Positions 9,846 through 20,624 of a stretch of 64,000 nucleotides of DNA are shown one piece after another. A model generated the notes under the pieces. That model made no database searches and was not told the DNA's origin. It saw only the letters and a program-made list of their open reading frames with translations. Positions within the stretch are counted from its first letter, which is position 1; each line of letters begins with the position of its first letter. This stretch comes from Tipula vernalis. Lineage: Eukaryota > Arthropoda > Insecta > Diptera > Tipulidae. The translations under genes were made by a program, and so were the position numbers. The DNA is taken from the NCBI GenBank assembly GCA_958295665.1, contig OY282560.1, positions 304,603,536 to 304,667,535 of the forward strand, written 5' to 3'.

Positions 9846-11695
9846 GTGGTAAGAATACCAAAACGTACTAATTGGCCAGTCTACAATAAAAGACTTTGTG
9901 ATAACTTAACCGGTCTACAGACCAATATCAACTCTATTGAGGATCTTGATAGAGTTTCAAGCAATGTAACCGAAGCAATCATTGATGCCTACCACTCAAG
10001 TTCACCCCTGGTTCGCATCAGGGGGGCAAGGGACGTTCCTTGGTGGAACCATACCCTAGAAACCAAAAGACGTAAGGTTCGAATACTCTTCAACAGGGCT
10101 AAGAGGACAAACGATTGGACAACCTATCGAATGTCTCTTACCCAGTATAATGTCGCTCTTAGGAAAAGCAAGAGGTCGAGCTGGAGAGACTTTTGTGAGA
10201 AAATAGATAGGTTGCCTGCGGCTTGTCGACTCCAGAAGGCACTCTCCTTGGACCACAGAAATCCGTTGGAATCCGTAAGGAAATCGAATCGAGAGACAAC
10301 TACATCCAGGGAGGAAACCCTCGAATGCCTGGTGAGAGGCCACTTCTCAGAGTGTACGGTCCTTGAAGGCCAGGTAGACCTCGATGCAGACAGCGTGCAT
10401 CCCTACTTGGTTCCAAGGGAAGCTTACAGGCTTTCAAAAGATATATTCACTCCCGGAAAAATAAGATGGGCCGTTAACTCCTTTGGTCCCTTTAAATCGC
10501 CGGGAGGCGATTTTATATATCCTGCATTCTTACAGCAAGGCCTAGAAATTTTGTTGCCTTATTTAATTAGACTCCTTAGTGCCAGCTACAGCTTGCAATA
10601 TGTTCCAAGAAGCTGGAGGGAGGTGCGGGTGATTTTTATCCCGAAAACTGGAAGAAGATCTGCAGAGGACGTCAGGTCTTATAGACCCATTAGCCTCACA
10701 TCATTTATTCTAAAAACCATGGAGAAGATACTGGGCCTACATATTGGATCAAATGCCTTCCTAAGGCATCCCTTAGACCCCAGCCAACATGCGTATCAGA
10801 CTGGGAGATCGACAGAAACAGCGCTTCACGAGCTGACAACAAACATCGAAGATACACTTCGCAATAATGAGGTCTTGTTATGCTCCTTCATTGATATTCA
10901 AGGGGCTTTTGACAATACCAGGTTCGAAATGATTCAAGAACAAGCACAGGCAAGGGGAATAGACTCCTCCACCATAGGGTGGATAATTAATATGCTTAGG
11001 AACAGGAGGATAACGGCCTCCTTCTATAATAAAACCATCACGATTGCGGCTACTAGGGGCTGTCCCCAGGGGGAGTTCTCTCACCCCTTTTGTGGGTACT
11101 CGTGATGGATGAACTACTTAGAAGATTAAGAAACTCTCACTTCTCGAATATCACCTATGCGGACGATTTAGTCTTAATGTTCGGGGGGAAATTCGGGAGT
11201 ACAATAGCGGAACGTATGCAATATGCCCTCGAGTTGGTAAGCGACTGGTGTATTGAGACGGGCCTTAGAGTGAACCCCAGCAAAATTATTTGCACTTTCT
11301 TTACAAATCGGAGGAAAACAATTCTCCCACCTCTGTCTCTAAATGGGGAAATTCTCCAGATGGCGACAGAGGTTAAGTACCTGGGAGTGATACTTGATCA
11401 GAAACTGACATGGAACCCGTTTCTAAAATATATCACAAACAAGGTAAATAGGGCGCATTTCTATTGCCAAAGGATGATTGGCAAAACGTGGGGTCTGAAT
11501 CCCCAAATGGCACTTTGGTTATACTCAACCATCGTAAGACCAATAATCTCCTATGCGGCGTTTGTGTGGTGGCCTAAGACAGAGCAAAGTGGTGCCTGCT
11601 CTATATTGGATAGGATACAGAGATTAGTTTGTTTAAGTGTAACAGGAGCAATGAAAACCTGCCCTACAGCTGCTTTTGAGAAGCTACTAAAGTAG
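9801..11695 (+). pseudogene. LINE copy A: reverse transcriptase part of ORF2
   Basis: The first block (9801-11105) holds the end of the endonuclease, then the RT fingers: FGPFKSPGGDFIYPAFLQ, WREVRVIFIPKTGR, SYRPISLTSFILKTMEK, STETALHEL and CSFIDIQGAFDN, the last with a catalytic Asp. After TRGCPQG a one-base loss near 11070 shifts the frame. The second block (11090-11695) has ITYADDLVLMF, the YADD catalytic box, and the thumb VKYLGVILDQKLTW. The enzyme would copy LINE RNA at a nicked target. The frameshift lies just before the catalytic YADD, so this copy cannot make full RT. Confidence 0.85.
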
Positions 11696-11781
11696 CTGAT
11701 TCAAGAGCAGTCAATCTAAAAATAACGTCTCAAATTAAAACCATTAAACCAGGACATAATAGTATCCTACAGAAATTTGAT

Positions 11782-12285
11782 TTGAACGAGGAAATAATTC
11801 AACTATCAGACGTGATGGTTAAAACTATTGACTGTCGGAGGAATTTTACGATAAAGATACCCGACAGAGAACAAGCGGGGAGTATCATCTCCTCCTTACC
11901 CCGTGACGCCTCCATATGGTACACTGACGGTTCGAAATCAGGGGTGGGCACAGGTGCGGGTATAATCGGGCCGGGTCTCGAACTCTGTATCCCATTGGGT
12001 AAAACCCCCACAGCTTTCCAAGCAGAGATTTTTGCGATCGAGGTATGTGTGCTTCGATGTCTCACAAAAAAATATAGGAAAACCGAGATTTACCTTAGAT
12101 AGGAGCATCTGTCTTCTACTCAAAGATTATCTGGAGTTGCTATCGCAACCTTCTAGAACTCAGCAGGGAGAATAAAGTAACCCTTTTGTGGTCCCCTGGC
12201 CATTCTGATATACAGGGAAGCGAGGCGGCAGACCGCTGTGCAAAGGAGGCAGCGGAGTGCCCTTTCCTTGGCCCCGAGCCTAGTA
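11782..12285 (+). pseudogene. LINE copy A: RNase H domain
   Basis: WYTDGSKSGVGTGAGIIGP carries the first RNase H Asp, and FQAEIFAIEVCVLR the Glu. After a frameshift near 12100, VTLLWSPGHSDIQGSEAADR gives the His/Asp segment. The domain would degrade the RNA strand of the hybrid. Its presence separates this LINE from classical Jockey elements, which lack RNase H. Confidence 0.75.
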
Positions 12286-12341
12286 TTGGTTAATCCAAAA
12301 ACAATCTGGCAAATGGCATAAGGAATTGGGAACTGAGACAA

Positions 12342-12710
12342 ATGAAGATATACTGGGAGTCCTCCACTGGAATGAGACAGACCAAGAAACTACTAAGCTA
12401 TGATATTAGACGTCTAGATCAGGCAACCAAGATGGACAGACAGTCTTTGAAGTCCCTCATTTGGTATTTAACAGGACATGGCCCTTTTAATGGACATCTG
12501 GAGAAAATGGAAAAGTTCCCTACAGACCGTTGTAGATTCTGCAACCTGGAAAGGGAAACATCCGAACATCTACTATTCACGTTTGATTCTATAATCCATA
12601 AAAGACTTAAATTCCTCCATGCATACACAATACAGTGGCCTAACGCCGGCCCTTTAAATATGCATGAGCTGATGGCGTTTATCAAGGACTTGAACCTCCA
12701 CTTTAAGTGA
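12342..12710 (+). pseudogene. LINE copy A: C-terminal zinc-binding tail of ORF2
   Basis: SLIWYLTGHGPFNGHLEKM followed by CRFCNLERETSEHLLFT gives a CxxC...H pattern typical of the end of RNase H-bearing insect LINEs. The block ends 80 bp before the A-rich 3' end. It is joined to the RNase H domain only after a frame change. Confidence 0.75.
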
Positions 12711-12790
12711 AACCGTCTGGGGATGCATAATATACCTTAATGGTCGTAGTGCACAGGGTTAGTAATAGCTCACCCCACTATAAAAAAAAA

Positions 12791-12945
12791 GATGTTCAGA
12801 AAGAAAGAAGGACAGCAACAGCCAGGTAAGCAGAGATCAATACACAAATCAACGGAAAAATTGGACACGCCTCCTAACAATTGCTACTTCTGTGACTGAT
12901 ACTGGTATAAAGATTGCCCGTACAAGGACAAAATCTGCAGAATAG
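12791..12945 (+). pseudogene. Gypsy-A gag, zinc-knuckle part
   Basis: NNCYFCD and DCPYKDKICR form a decayed CCHC knuckle of the kind that follows the capsid in Gypsy gag. It resumes gag directly after the second copy of GATGTTCAG and contains a TGA. The pol of this element is not found further on; 12946-13248 has no recognisable coding. Confidence 0.6.
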
Positions 12946-13248
12946 AATAGTATTTTTCTATAGCATGTTTTATGGGCGATGATTGTTCTGGACTAATACT
13001 TTAGTTCTCTTCCAAAATTCGTTGCATACAGACGTGTCAGCTTGTTTGTTACTACAAAATACTGTTTATGCGCAAGTAAAGTAACTTTTGTGTCTAATTT
13101 TGTAATTCTAATAAATAAGTGTGTGTGTTATCTAAAATTTGATGTAACTTGGAGGATATAATAAATATAAAGGTTTGTAAATATTAAAAAATGCTTATAT
13201 TAGTGAAACAAATATAATTTAATTGTAAAATAACTGAAATAGTGTATA

Positions 13249-15782
13249 GTCAGCTTAAGGGGCACGTTGTAACAAATCACGCGGGGTAAGTCGAAACATG
13301 TTACAACTTGCTCCATCATTTCTGAAATAACTAGCAATTTTTAAATGTTTGATTCTATCTTTACTTTCGTTAAAATTTATTTAATTTAGATAGTATGAGA
13401 ACATATACAAAGAAAACCGAACGAGGTAACTCACCACTTGCCGAAATTACCAAAGCCGTCAAACGGGTTAAAAGCGGGGAGTCTCTACGTTCGGTATCAA
13501 AAAATTACAATTTTTCCTATGTGACTCTTTCCCGTTACGTGAAAAAATTTGAACAGGGACACATACAGTTGGATACCAGCCAAGTCGCCAAATTTTCTCC
13601 TCCACACAAGCGGCTGAACTAGTGAGTTACCTGAAACATGCGTCACAAATTTATTTCGGCTGGTCACCTGTCGAAACTAGAAAGTTGGCCTTTGAGTGTG
13701 CTGTAGCTTTTGGAGTAGACGTACCACCGTCTTGGCACACAAATAAAATGGCAGGCGCAGAATGGCTAACAATTTTTCTAAAAAAAAACCTAGTACTCTC
13801 CAGAAGCTACCTGCCTGGCTAGAGCAACTAGCTTTAATAAAACAAATGTGGCCAATTTTTTTCAAAAGTTAGCTGAAGTTCGCGATAGATTTAACTTTAC
13901 AGCTGCCAATATATGGAACGTAGATGAAACTGAGGTAACTACGGTACAAAAATTAAATAAAGTTATTGCTGAAAAAGGAGTCAAGCAAGTAGGGGGACTT
14001 ACATCAAGTGAAAGAGGAGTGCTTGTGACGGTTTGTTGTGCTGTAAGTGCTAGTGGAAACTCTATTCCACCTATGTTTATTTTCCCAAGAAAAAAGTTTC
14101 AGCCACATTTTATTAGAGATGGACCCGTGGGCAGTATTGGTAGAGGAAATGGTTCAGGATGGATGACTGTAACAGAATTTTATACGTGGATGGAACATTT
14201 CATTTCTCATGTGCGGCCATCAAATACGAATCCCGTTTTATTAACATTAGAAAATCATGAGCCTCATTTAGCTATTAAAACGATTAATCTTGCTAAGGCT
14301 AACGGAGTTATATTGCTATCTTTCCCACCGCATTGCTCCCATAGGCTTCAGCCGTTAGATAGGCCAGTATACGGCCCATTCAAAAAATTCATGTCGATTG
14401 CTCAAGATGCTTGGTTAAGGAATAATCCCGGCAAGTGTATGACAATTTAGGAGATTCCTGGTTTGGTGGCCCAAGCGTTACCACGAGCCTTATTTCCAGA
14501 GTCGATTACCAAAGGCTTCAGAGTATCTTAAATGGAACCTTTTGATGAACATATTTTTAGAGATGCAGATTTTCTGCCATCAAGTGTAACAAACCGACCT
14601 TATAATGAATAGACACCAACTCAAACTCAAGGTAATATGATTGGGCCTAATGAAGTTTCAATTAGTCAAACATCTGGTACCATTCTAAAGGAAGGAACTA
14701 ATGCCCCGCTACAAATTTTAAACATATTGAACAATGACGAATCATTATCTAACGCTGTCAATACAATTGAAGAAATTGATATTGAGTCTCTACCAATTAT
14801 ATATGCTACAGAAGAAGAGTTTTTAAAAATCACGAGTGGTAAGTACATTGTATTTTATTTAGAATACATATATTTAAATGGTACTTTAATAATAGGAATG
14901 GTCTTAAACCACCTCGACGATGGAAATAATTTGGATGTAAATCTGCCTGGACCATCCGATAATCAATTACCAATGTCAACGCCACAACCAATAAATAAAA
15001 TAAACACAATTTTCGAACCAAATTTCGTTCGTCCTTTCTTGAAAGCAGGCCCCAGGAAAGAAAACCGATGCGGACGAAAAAAAGGAAAAGTGCAATACTA
15101 ACGGATACACCAGAAAAGGAGGCATTGGAGAAAGAGGAAGCAACTAGACTGCTTAAAGTGACGCTTAAGCCAGCAAGAAACAGTTTGGATAAACGACAAA
15201 ATGTTACACGCAAAGTTCTGCAGGAAAGACACGATTGGTTTTGTTTAGTTTGTGGTGAGGCTTATTCACGCAGTAAAGCTGGAGAATATTGGGTAATGTA
15301 AATATCATGCAAACTATGGGCTCACGAGGAATGTACAGAGTTAAAAGGTAAAAAAAGAATATATAGATGCTAAGAATGTACAAATTAATTGTTTTAGTTT
15401 AATTGTTAAAAATGAATTATTTTTTATTTTATTTTACTATCGATGTACTTCTGCTTTATTATTTAATAAATATTGAATTTATTTTTTGTTAATTGCTGGT
15501 GTTTACTTGATGAATATTGTATGGTGCAAGTTACCCCATACCACATTTCAACTTACCACATATACGGGACAAGTTGTAACACTAAAATACTATTTTTATT
15601 TGCTTAATAGTAAGAAAACTAAAATTAAAAATTAACAATGTTATTTCAAAATAAGGAGAGAACTAAACTTTTATAATATATAAATATGAGTTACCTATAC
15701 CTTATAGTTTATAAATATAACTATAATATATTTATATGAGGCAAAAAGCAAAAATTGGTTCAACCTGCCCCGGTCTCCCCTA
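13249..15782 (+). mobile_element. Pogo-like DNA transposon, decayed
   Basis: The transposase remnant is bracketed by repeats of a GGGGCAAGTTGTAAC-like motif. On the left are GGGGCACGTTGTAAC (about 13259), GGGGTAAGTCGAAAC (about 13283) and an inverse copy (about 13300). On the right are inverse copies around 15525 and 15546, a direct copy near 15569, and an end reading, on the minus strand, TAGGGGAGACCGGGGCAG. Repeated subterminal motifs are typical transposase binding sites. The left terminus is less clear than the right. Confidence 0.65.
13395..15375 (+). pseudogene. Pogo-like transposase with psq-type HTH, DDE domain and PHD-like zinc tail
   Basis: The N-terminus ITKAVKRVKSGESLRSVSKN is a psq-type helix-turn-helix DNA-binding unit. 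The catalytic part has WNVDET (first Asp), LLTLENHEPH, where the usual second Asp is Glu, and HRLQPLDRPVYGPFKK (third Asp). The tail FCLVCGEAYSRSKAGEYW, then CKLWAHEECTELKG, is a PHD-like finger. Coding blocks at 13395-13622, 13622-13822, 13848-14450, 14637-15101 and 15068-15301 lie in alternating frames with several in-frame stops (for example 14448-14450). Transposition activity is lost. Confidence 0.75.
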
Positions 15783-15960
15783 CGGCTGTTCTGATAGTGC
15801 ACCAATTGCAGTTGATCTCTTCTGGTACAGGATCATCCCATTCTAATTTTCGCAATAGAGATTGGAGCAAAATTTTGAATGTAATTGTTACCGGTGATAA
15901 CCAACCAAGAGGTTCAAATAATTTTTCACATGCCGACTCGCTTCCTGATTTAACTGACAA
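15783..15960 (-). pseudogene. BEL/Pao pol scrap (RT-RNase H connector)
   Basis: LFEPLGWLSPVTITFKILLQ and KLEWDDPVPEEI match the conserved connector after the RT of BEL elements, also readable here in BEL-3, BEL-4 and BEL-6. It is cut on one side by the pogo-like element (at the TA of its end) and on the other by the LINE 3' end. Confidence 0.75.
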
Positions 15961-15961
15961 T

Positions 15962-17058
15962 AACTACATATTGCTACTGCTGCATATCGCAGCATAACAC
16001 CATGCTTTAAACTTCGACAGCGACAAGTTGAATAGGTCCAAGTCATTAAAGGAAATAGCATGGTTGGACATAAGTCGGTTTAGACATGATGATACACCAA
16101 GATTGTCCTGAAAGCCGATGGCTGGAACAACTGCTGATGTCGTGTACGGTAAGCCGGGCCATCAAAATTGATTCTCGCTAGCAAACTAGAGTCTAATAAA
16201 TTTTTGACTATTTTAAAAAGAAAGTATTCATCAATTAGAGTTCTTCTATCTTCCAATGAGATCAGACTGAACTTCTGCCAACGTCTCTCATATGCCATAT
16301 AACCATTAGAGGAAATAAACTTAAAACACATAAACCTTGTAAATTTTCTTTGAACGAATTCAATCCTGTAGTTATAATCGTCATAAAATGGATTCCAGAC
16401 TTGAGATAAACATTCAAGGTTAGTTCTAACAAGGCTAGAGTATAGTAACGAGAGAGTCGAAGGATCCCTGAAATCTTTACCTCTTCTGAGGATATAGCCC
16501 AATGTTTTGAAAGAATTACGACAAATTGAATCAATATGTTTGTCGAAACGTAATTTTTGCTCGAAAAACACCCCCAAATATATGATTGTATCCTGTTTAT
16601 TTAAGGATTCCAAGCCTATGCCATAAGTAAAGTCAAATTTATTAACTTTCTTGGTAAAAGTCATAGTAACACACTTTTTGATGTTCAGTGGTAATTGATT
16701 TACAATAGACCAGTTAAAAACAGCGGTTAGATCCGCTTGCAAACAGTGTCATTAGCCGTATGAATATTTTTAAAGAGCTTCAGATCATCAGCATACAATA
16801 AGTGACCTGAAGTTATAACCTCTGAAATATCATTAATATAAAGGATAGTCAACAAATGACCTAAAATAGACCCCTGGGGAACTCCTGAAGTAGGTTCAAT
16901 ACGATAGGATAGGATGCCATTAAATTTTACAAATTGAGTTCTATTTCTCAGGTATGAACGAATCCATTTAAGCAAAATTAGCGGTATATTATATGATTCA
17001 AGTTAGCACAACAAAATAGAGTGCGAAACTTTGTCAAAAGCTTTGGAAAAATCAATCT
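15962..17058 (-). pseudogene. CR1/Jockey-like LINE, 3' half of ORF2 (5'-truncated)
   Basis: From the truncated 5' side come IDFSKAFDKVSHSILL, WIRSYLRNRTQFVKFNG, SGVPQGSILGHLLTILYIND and LLYADDLKLF (catalytic YADD). After a frame change at about 16735 come LPLNIKKCVTMTF, IIYLGVFFEQKLRFDKHID and FSLISLEDRRTLIDEYFLFK, ending AAICSSSNM near 15962. No RNase H follows. The exact clade needs a phylogeny. It belongs to a different family from copies A and B. Confidence 0.75.
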
Positions 17059-19149
17059 GTCAGTCTAGTCTGTCAGTCTGTATCCTCTCTACAGCCCAGG
17101 TGGTGTAACCAATCGAACTGAAACTTCAGATTTAAGCTTTTTTGATAAATTAGGAGGTCCCAGTGAATTTTACTCCAAATCGGCTAACCAGAAGTGGCCA
17201 CTCCCTTGGTCCAGAAAATTTAATTTGCAAATATCTTATAAAGTATAAGTTTACAAAAAACTACTTAATACAAATTGTTTCCAAAAAATTAAAAAAAAAA
17301 ATTTTCTCTAAATTCGCTGTTCGTAAAAGAAAGTCGTGTTGTTGGCCACACCTTCATTTTTTAACTGAAAATGATAATAGTAGGTATTAGTATTGTTGAT
17401 CAGCTATTACATTTAAGGAAGTTGATCCATCGAAATTCAAATGATAACAGTACCACCGTGCAGCTTCGAACTCCATCTGCTGATCCAAGCTTCATAATTT
17501 TAACAACTACACTACTATGAGCATCATATTGGAAACAATTCAATCTATTTTAGATTTAAATATTTCCAACCCGCAAATAAACATCAAACTAAATGCAAAT
17601 AATTGTGCATTTCACCATCCCAAATCTGCTGATATAAAGACAATGCGGTCTAATCAATTGCGAAATTATTTCACAATTGAATAAATCATATTCAATTTAA
17701 AATCAATAAACTTAACTCAATAATAATAAAAATCTATTCCACTCGTAAATGTATCAATAAAATTCATGCATAATTCATTTGACACAATTTACTTGTTTGA
17801 AAAAATTTACGATATGTACATTGTACACATACATGATTTCCTTCCATGTTCTAGACGTCTTATATGTATCATGTCTTTTCTCCTCTAGGTTTTTTTTTTT
17901 GTTCAAGTGAAAATTCTATTATTTTTATTATCCTTTTTACTTTTTTTTTTTGTTTGTGCAGTGTTCCTGCCATTCCATTCAATCTTTCCCGTATCTTCAT
18001 TTCAATAATGTTTTCCCATACTTGTTTGTGTATCGATTAGTTTTGAGGGAAATGCCGAGATGAAAAGTAAATTTTTTGATCTTTTTTCGTTGTTGTTCTT
18101 ATTCTGTCAATGTTGATAAAATATGCAAAAGACTATGTTTGGAATGGATTATATATCTTCTACCTATGAGTATAGAAATATTTCTTTAGTTTCAAGAGGA
18201 GTTTCTGGTGAAGTGCGGTTCTTAAAAAGCCTCTTGACCATTATTATTAATATCTAACAGTTACGTCACCGAAAATCACTTTACATACGCTTCAATCAAA
18301 AACAGTTCAATCAAAATTTTGGTTTTTAATAACTTTAAGAAATCAATTCAGAAAGTTTTTCTTCTGCTACTAAAAAACTTTCGAAATAAAAAAAAAATTC
18401 TTAATCTAAAATCGATTAAATTTCATCTTATGTAACTCCGACTAAACAAGATGAGAAGAAGAAAATAAAAATCGGATATATTATTTGTTTTATACTTATA
18501 CCTGAGTTTTTATTTTTATTTTCTTATTTTTAATATCCATCATCGATACCTTACTTTATACTTTATAAAAATTTATATGTTCGATATATATATAAAACAG
18601 GAGATTGGAAAGAAGAAGTTTTTCTGCCACCTCTTGAGCATGAAAAAAAAATGAAAAGTATTGATACAGAATAACTTTGTGTATAGGGATGTAAGAAAAA
18701 GAGTGCGAGGCAATTCTTATCAAAACAATCAAAAATATTAAAAATAAATTTCTTTTATTTTATTGAAACTGATAAATACGAATAAATATAACTTTGAATT
18801 TGAAATGGCAAAGTATTTTAATATATTTGTGAGACAGGCGAAATAAAAATAAAATCGGCATAATTTTTTTTTTTGTTTGTACCTGTAAAATCGGGCTTAT
18901 ATTTGAATAAGGAAACGGAGTCAAACGATCCAGATTGATTGTATGTCTAACGATTCAAATTCATTTAAAGAAAGAATTACTCGTAAGGGGCTTTTAGAAT
19001 TGCATCGAAAGAAGATATAGTAGATATACATATGAGACATAAGCCACTTTTGCAATGGAAAAATGTTGACTCACTTATTTGGCCTTTATTGGAAAATACG
19101 GGTTGTATAATATTATGCTTGTCGCACGAATAAAATACTCAGAATTATG
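17059..19149. other. Non-coding AT-rich stretch
   Basis: 17063-17085 has a short GTCAGTCT repeat. 17085-17400 is less AT-rich than its surroundings and may be an old repeat, but it has no convincing ORF. The rest has T-runs and no features I can name. Confidence 0.5.
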
Positions 19150-19317
19150 TATTATTACGTATAATATTTATTGAGGTTATATCGCAAGAACAGAATACAG
19201 AGTAATAACAAAGAAAAGGAAAAAACGTTATACAAAAAAAAGAAAGGGAAAAACTCAAATACGACGTGGTATGACCAGATGTATACGGGTGCGTTCTATC
19301 GCAATTAGTCGGTGCGT

Positions 19318-20589
19318 TCAGTAAACATCATTTACTTCTTCGTTCGCATTCGGGGTGGTCGATCTTATACATTCCTGCCCGGCCAAACCGGTCCGGTTTG
19401 GAACTTTCCCATGTGCTGAAATTAGCCGGCATACCTTCTGGATCGGTCGCTGACATTGATGTTTGATTAGCTGTCCATCAGATGTTTTTTGATCGCTATT
19501 GTACTCAATCGTTACTACACGTACCAGCCCATCACTGCCCGGATGTATTTTGATAATGCGCCCTATGCGCCATCGAGATGGTAGTAGGTTATCTTGTTGA
19601 ATGACAACGATGTCGTTTATTTGCAAATTTGGCTCCGCTCGGGCCCATTTACTACGTGCTTGTAATAAAGTGAGATATTCCTGTTGCCAACGCTTCCAGA
19701 ATTGTTGGTACATTCGTTGTAGTTGCTGCCAATATTTCAGTCGATTTCCTGGAACATCTGGAACAGTTGGTTCAGGCCGTGCTGTTATTGGTCGTCCTAT
19801 TAGAAATTCGCCAGGGGTTAAAGCAAGACCTCCCGCCGGATCATCATGAAGCGCTATGATCGGTCTGGAATTGAGACACGCTTCGATTCGTATGAGAAGC
19901 GTGTTCAATTGATGATAATACATCGGTTGTTTGCCAATGATCCGCACTAAATGTTTTTTGGCTGATCGGACCGCTGCCTCCCATAGGCCACCATGATGCG
20001 GTGCGGCAGGCGTTATAAATTGCCATCTAACACCGGCATCTGCGATATGCTGTTGAGCATGCGTGTTGCTCCACTCGCGGAGTTCACGTTGCATTAGCCG
20101 ATCTGCGCCAACAAACTGGGTTCCGTTATCGCTGCAGAGTGTGGTACAGTAGCCGCGTCTACTAATGAATCTGTCGAATACATCTAAAAATGATCTAGTC
20201 GATAGATCTTCGGCAACCTCTATGTGTACAGCCTTGGTGCTCATACAAATAAAGATCACTGCATATGTTTTTGTTGTCGTTATTGCCCGTCGTCCGCCCA
20301 GTCGGACATTAAATGGGCCACAGTAATCTAGCCCATTATTTGTAAATGGTGGGGCTACCAGAACACGTGAACGTGGCAACGACGGCATCTGTTGCTGTTG
20401 CATTGCTCGCTGATGGAGTTTGCAGGTGACACATTGATGGATGAAAGTTTTTACCAATGCACGACCATGAACAATCCAGAATCGTCTTCTTAGGTATTGC
20501 AACATTTCTTGAATACCACCATGTAACGTGACAATATGCGCATGATTAGTAAGTAACCGAGCCAATGTACATTCCTTTGGCAAAATCAT
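19318..20589 (-). pseudogene. BEL-1 integrase and C-terminal domain
   Basis: The 423 residues hold an HHCC zinc domain (NHAHIVTLHGGIQ, then HQCVTCKLHQ), the integrase core with NNGLDYCGPFNVR (Asp), CTTLCSDNGTQFVGADR (Asp) and HHGGLWEAAVRSAKKHL (Glu), and the BEL C-terminal region (ALTPGEFLIGRP, LPSRWRIGRIIKIHPGSDGL). The catalytic D-D-E set is complete. It inserts the cDNA in the target. It is separated from the rest of pol by a frameshift near 20680 and a TGA near 20608, so it would not be made as part of the polyprotein. Confidence 0.85.
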
Positions 20590-20624
20590 CGGATGACGCT
20601 GATCGTATCAAAGATCCGCATGAG

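Larger units (their letters stand above)
9224..12790 (+). mobile_element. LINE copy A (RNase H-bearing, R1/LOA/I-like), 5'-truncated, inserted into Gypsy-A gag
   Basis: The order is an endonuclease remnant, reverse transcriptase, RNase H and a C-terminal zinc-binding tail, ending in CCCCACTATAAAAAAAAA. A 9-bp duplication GATGTTCAG flanks it. Copy B of the same family lies at 45378-55745. Homology to copy B starts only at about 9329 (GGATAGGCCGAG); the first 105 bp have no counterpart there, suggesting a filler or template jump at the 5' junction. ORF1 is missing. Confidence 0.85.

Noticed and set aside
14830..15213. 127-codon minus-strand ORF
   Set aside because: Antisense of the pogo-like transposase remnant.
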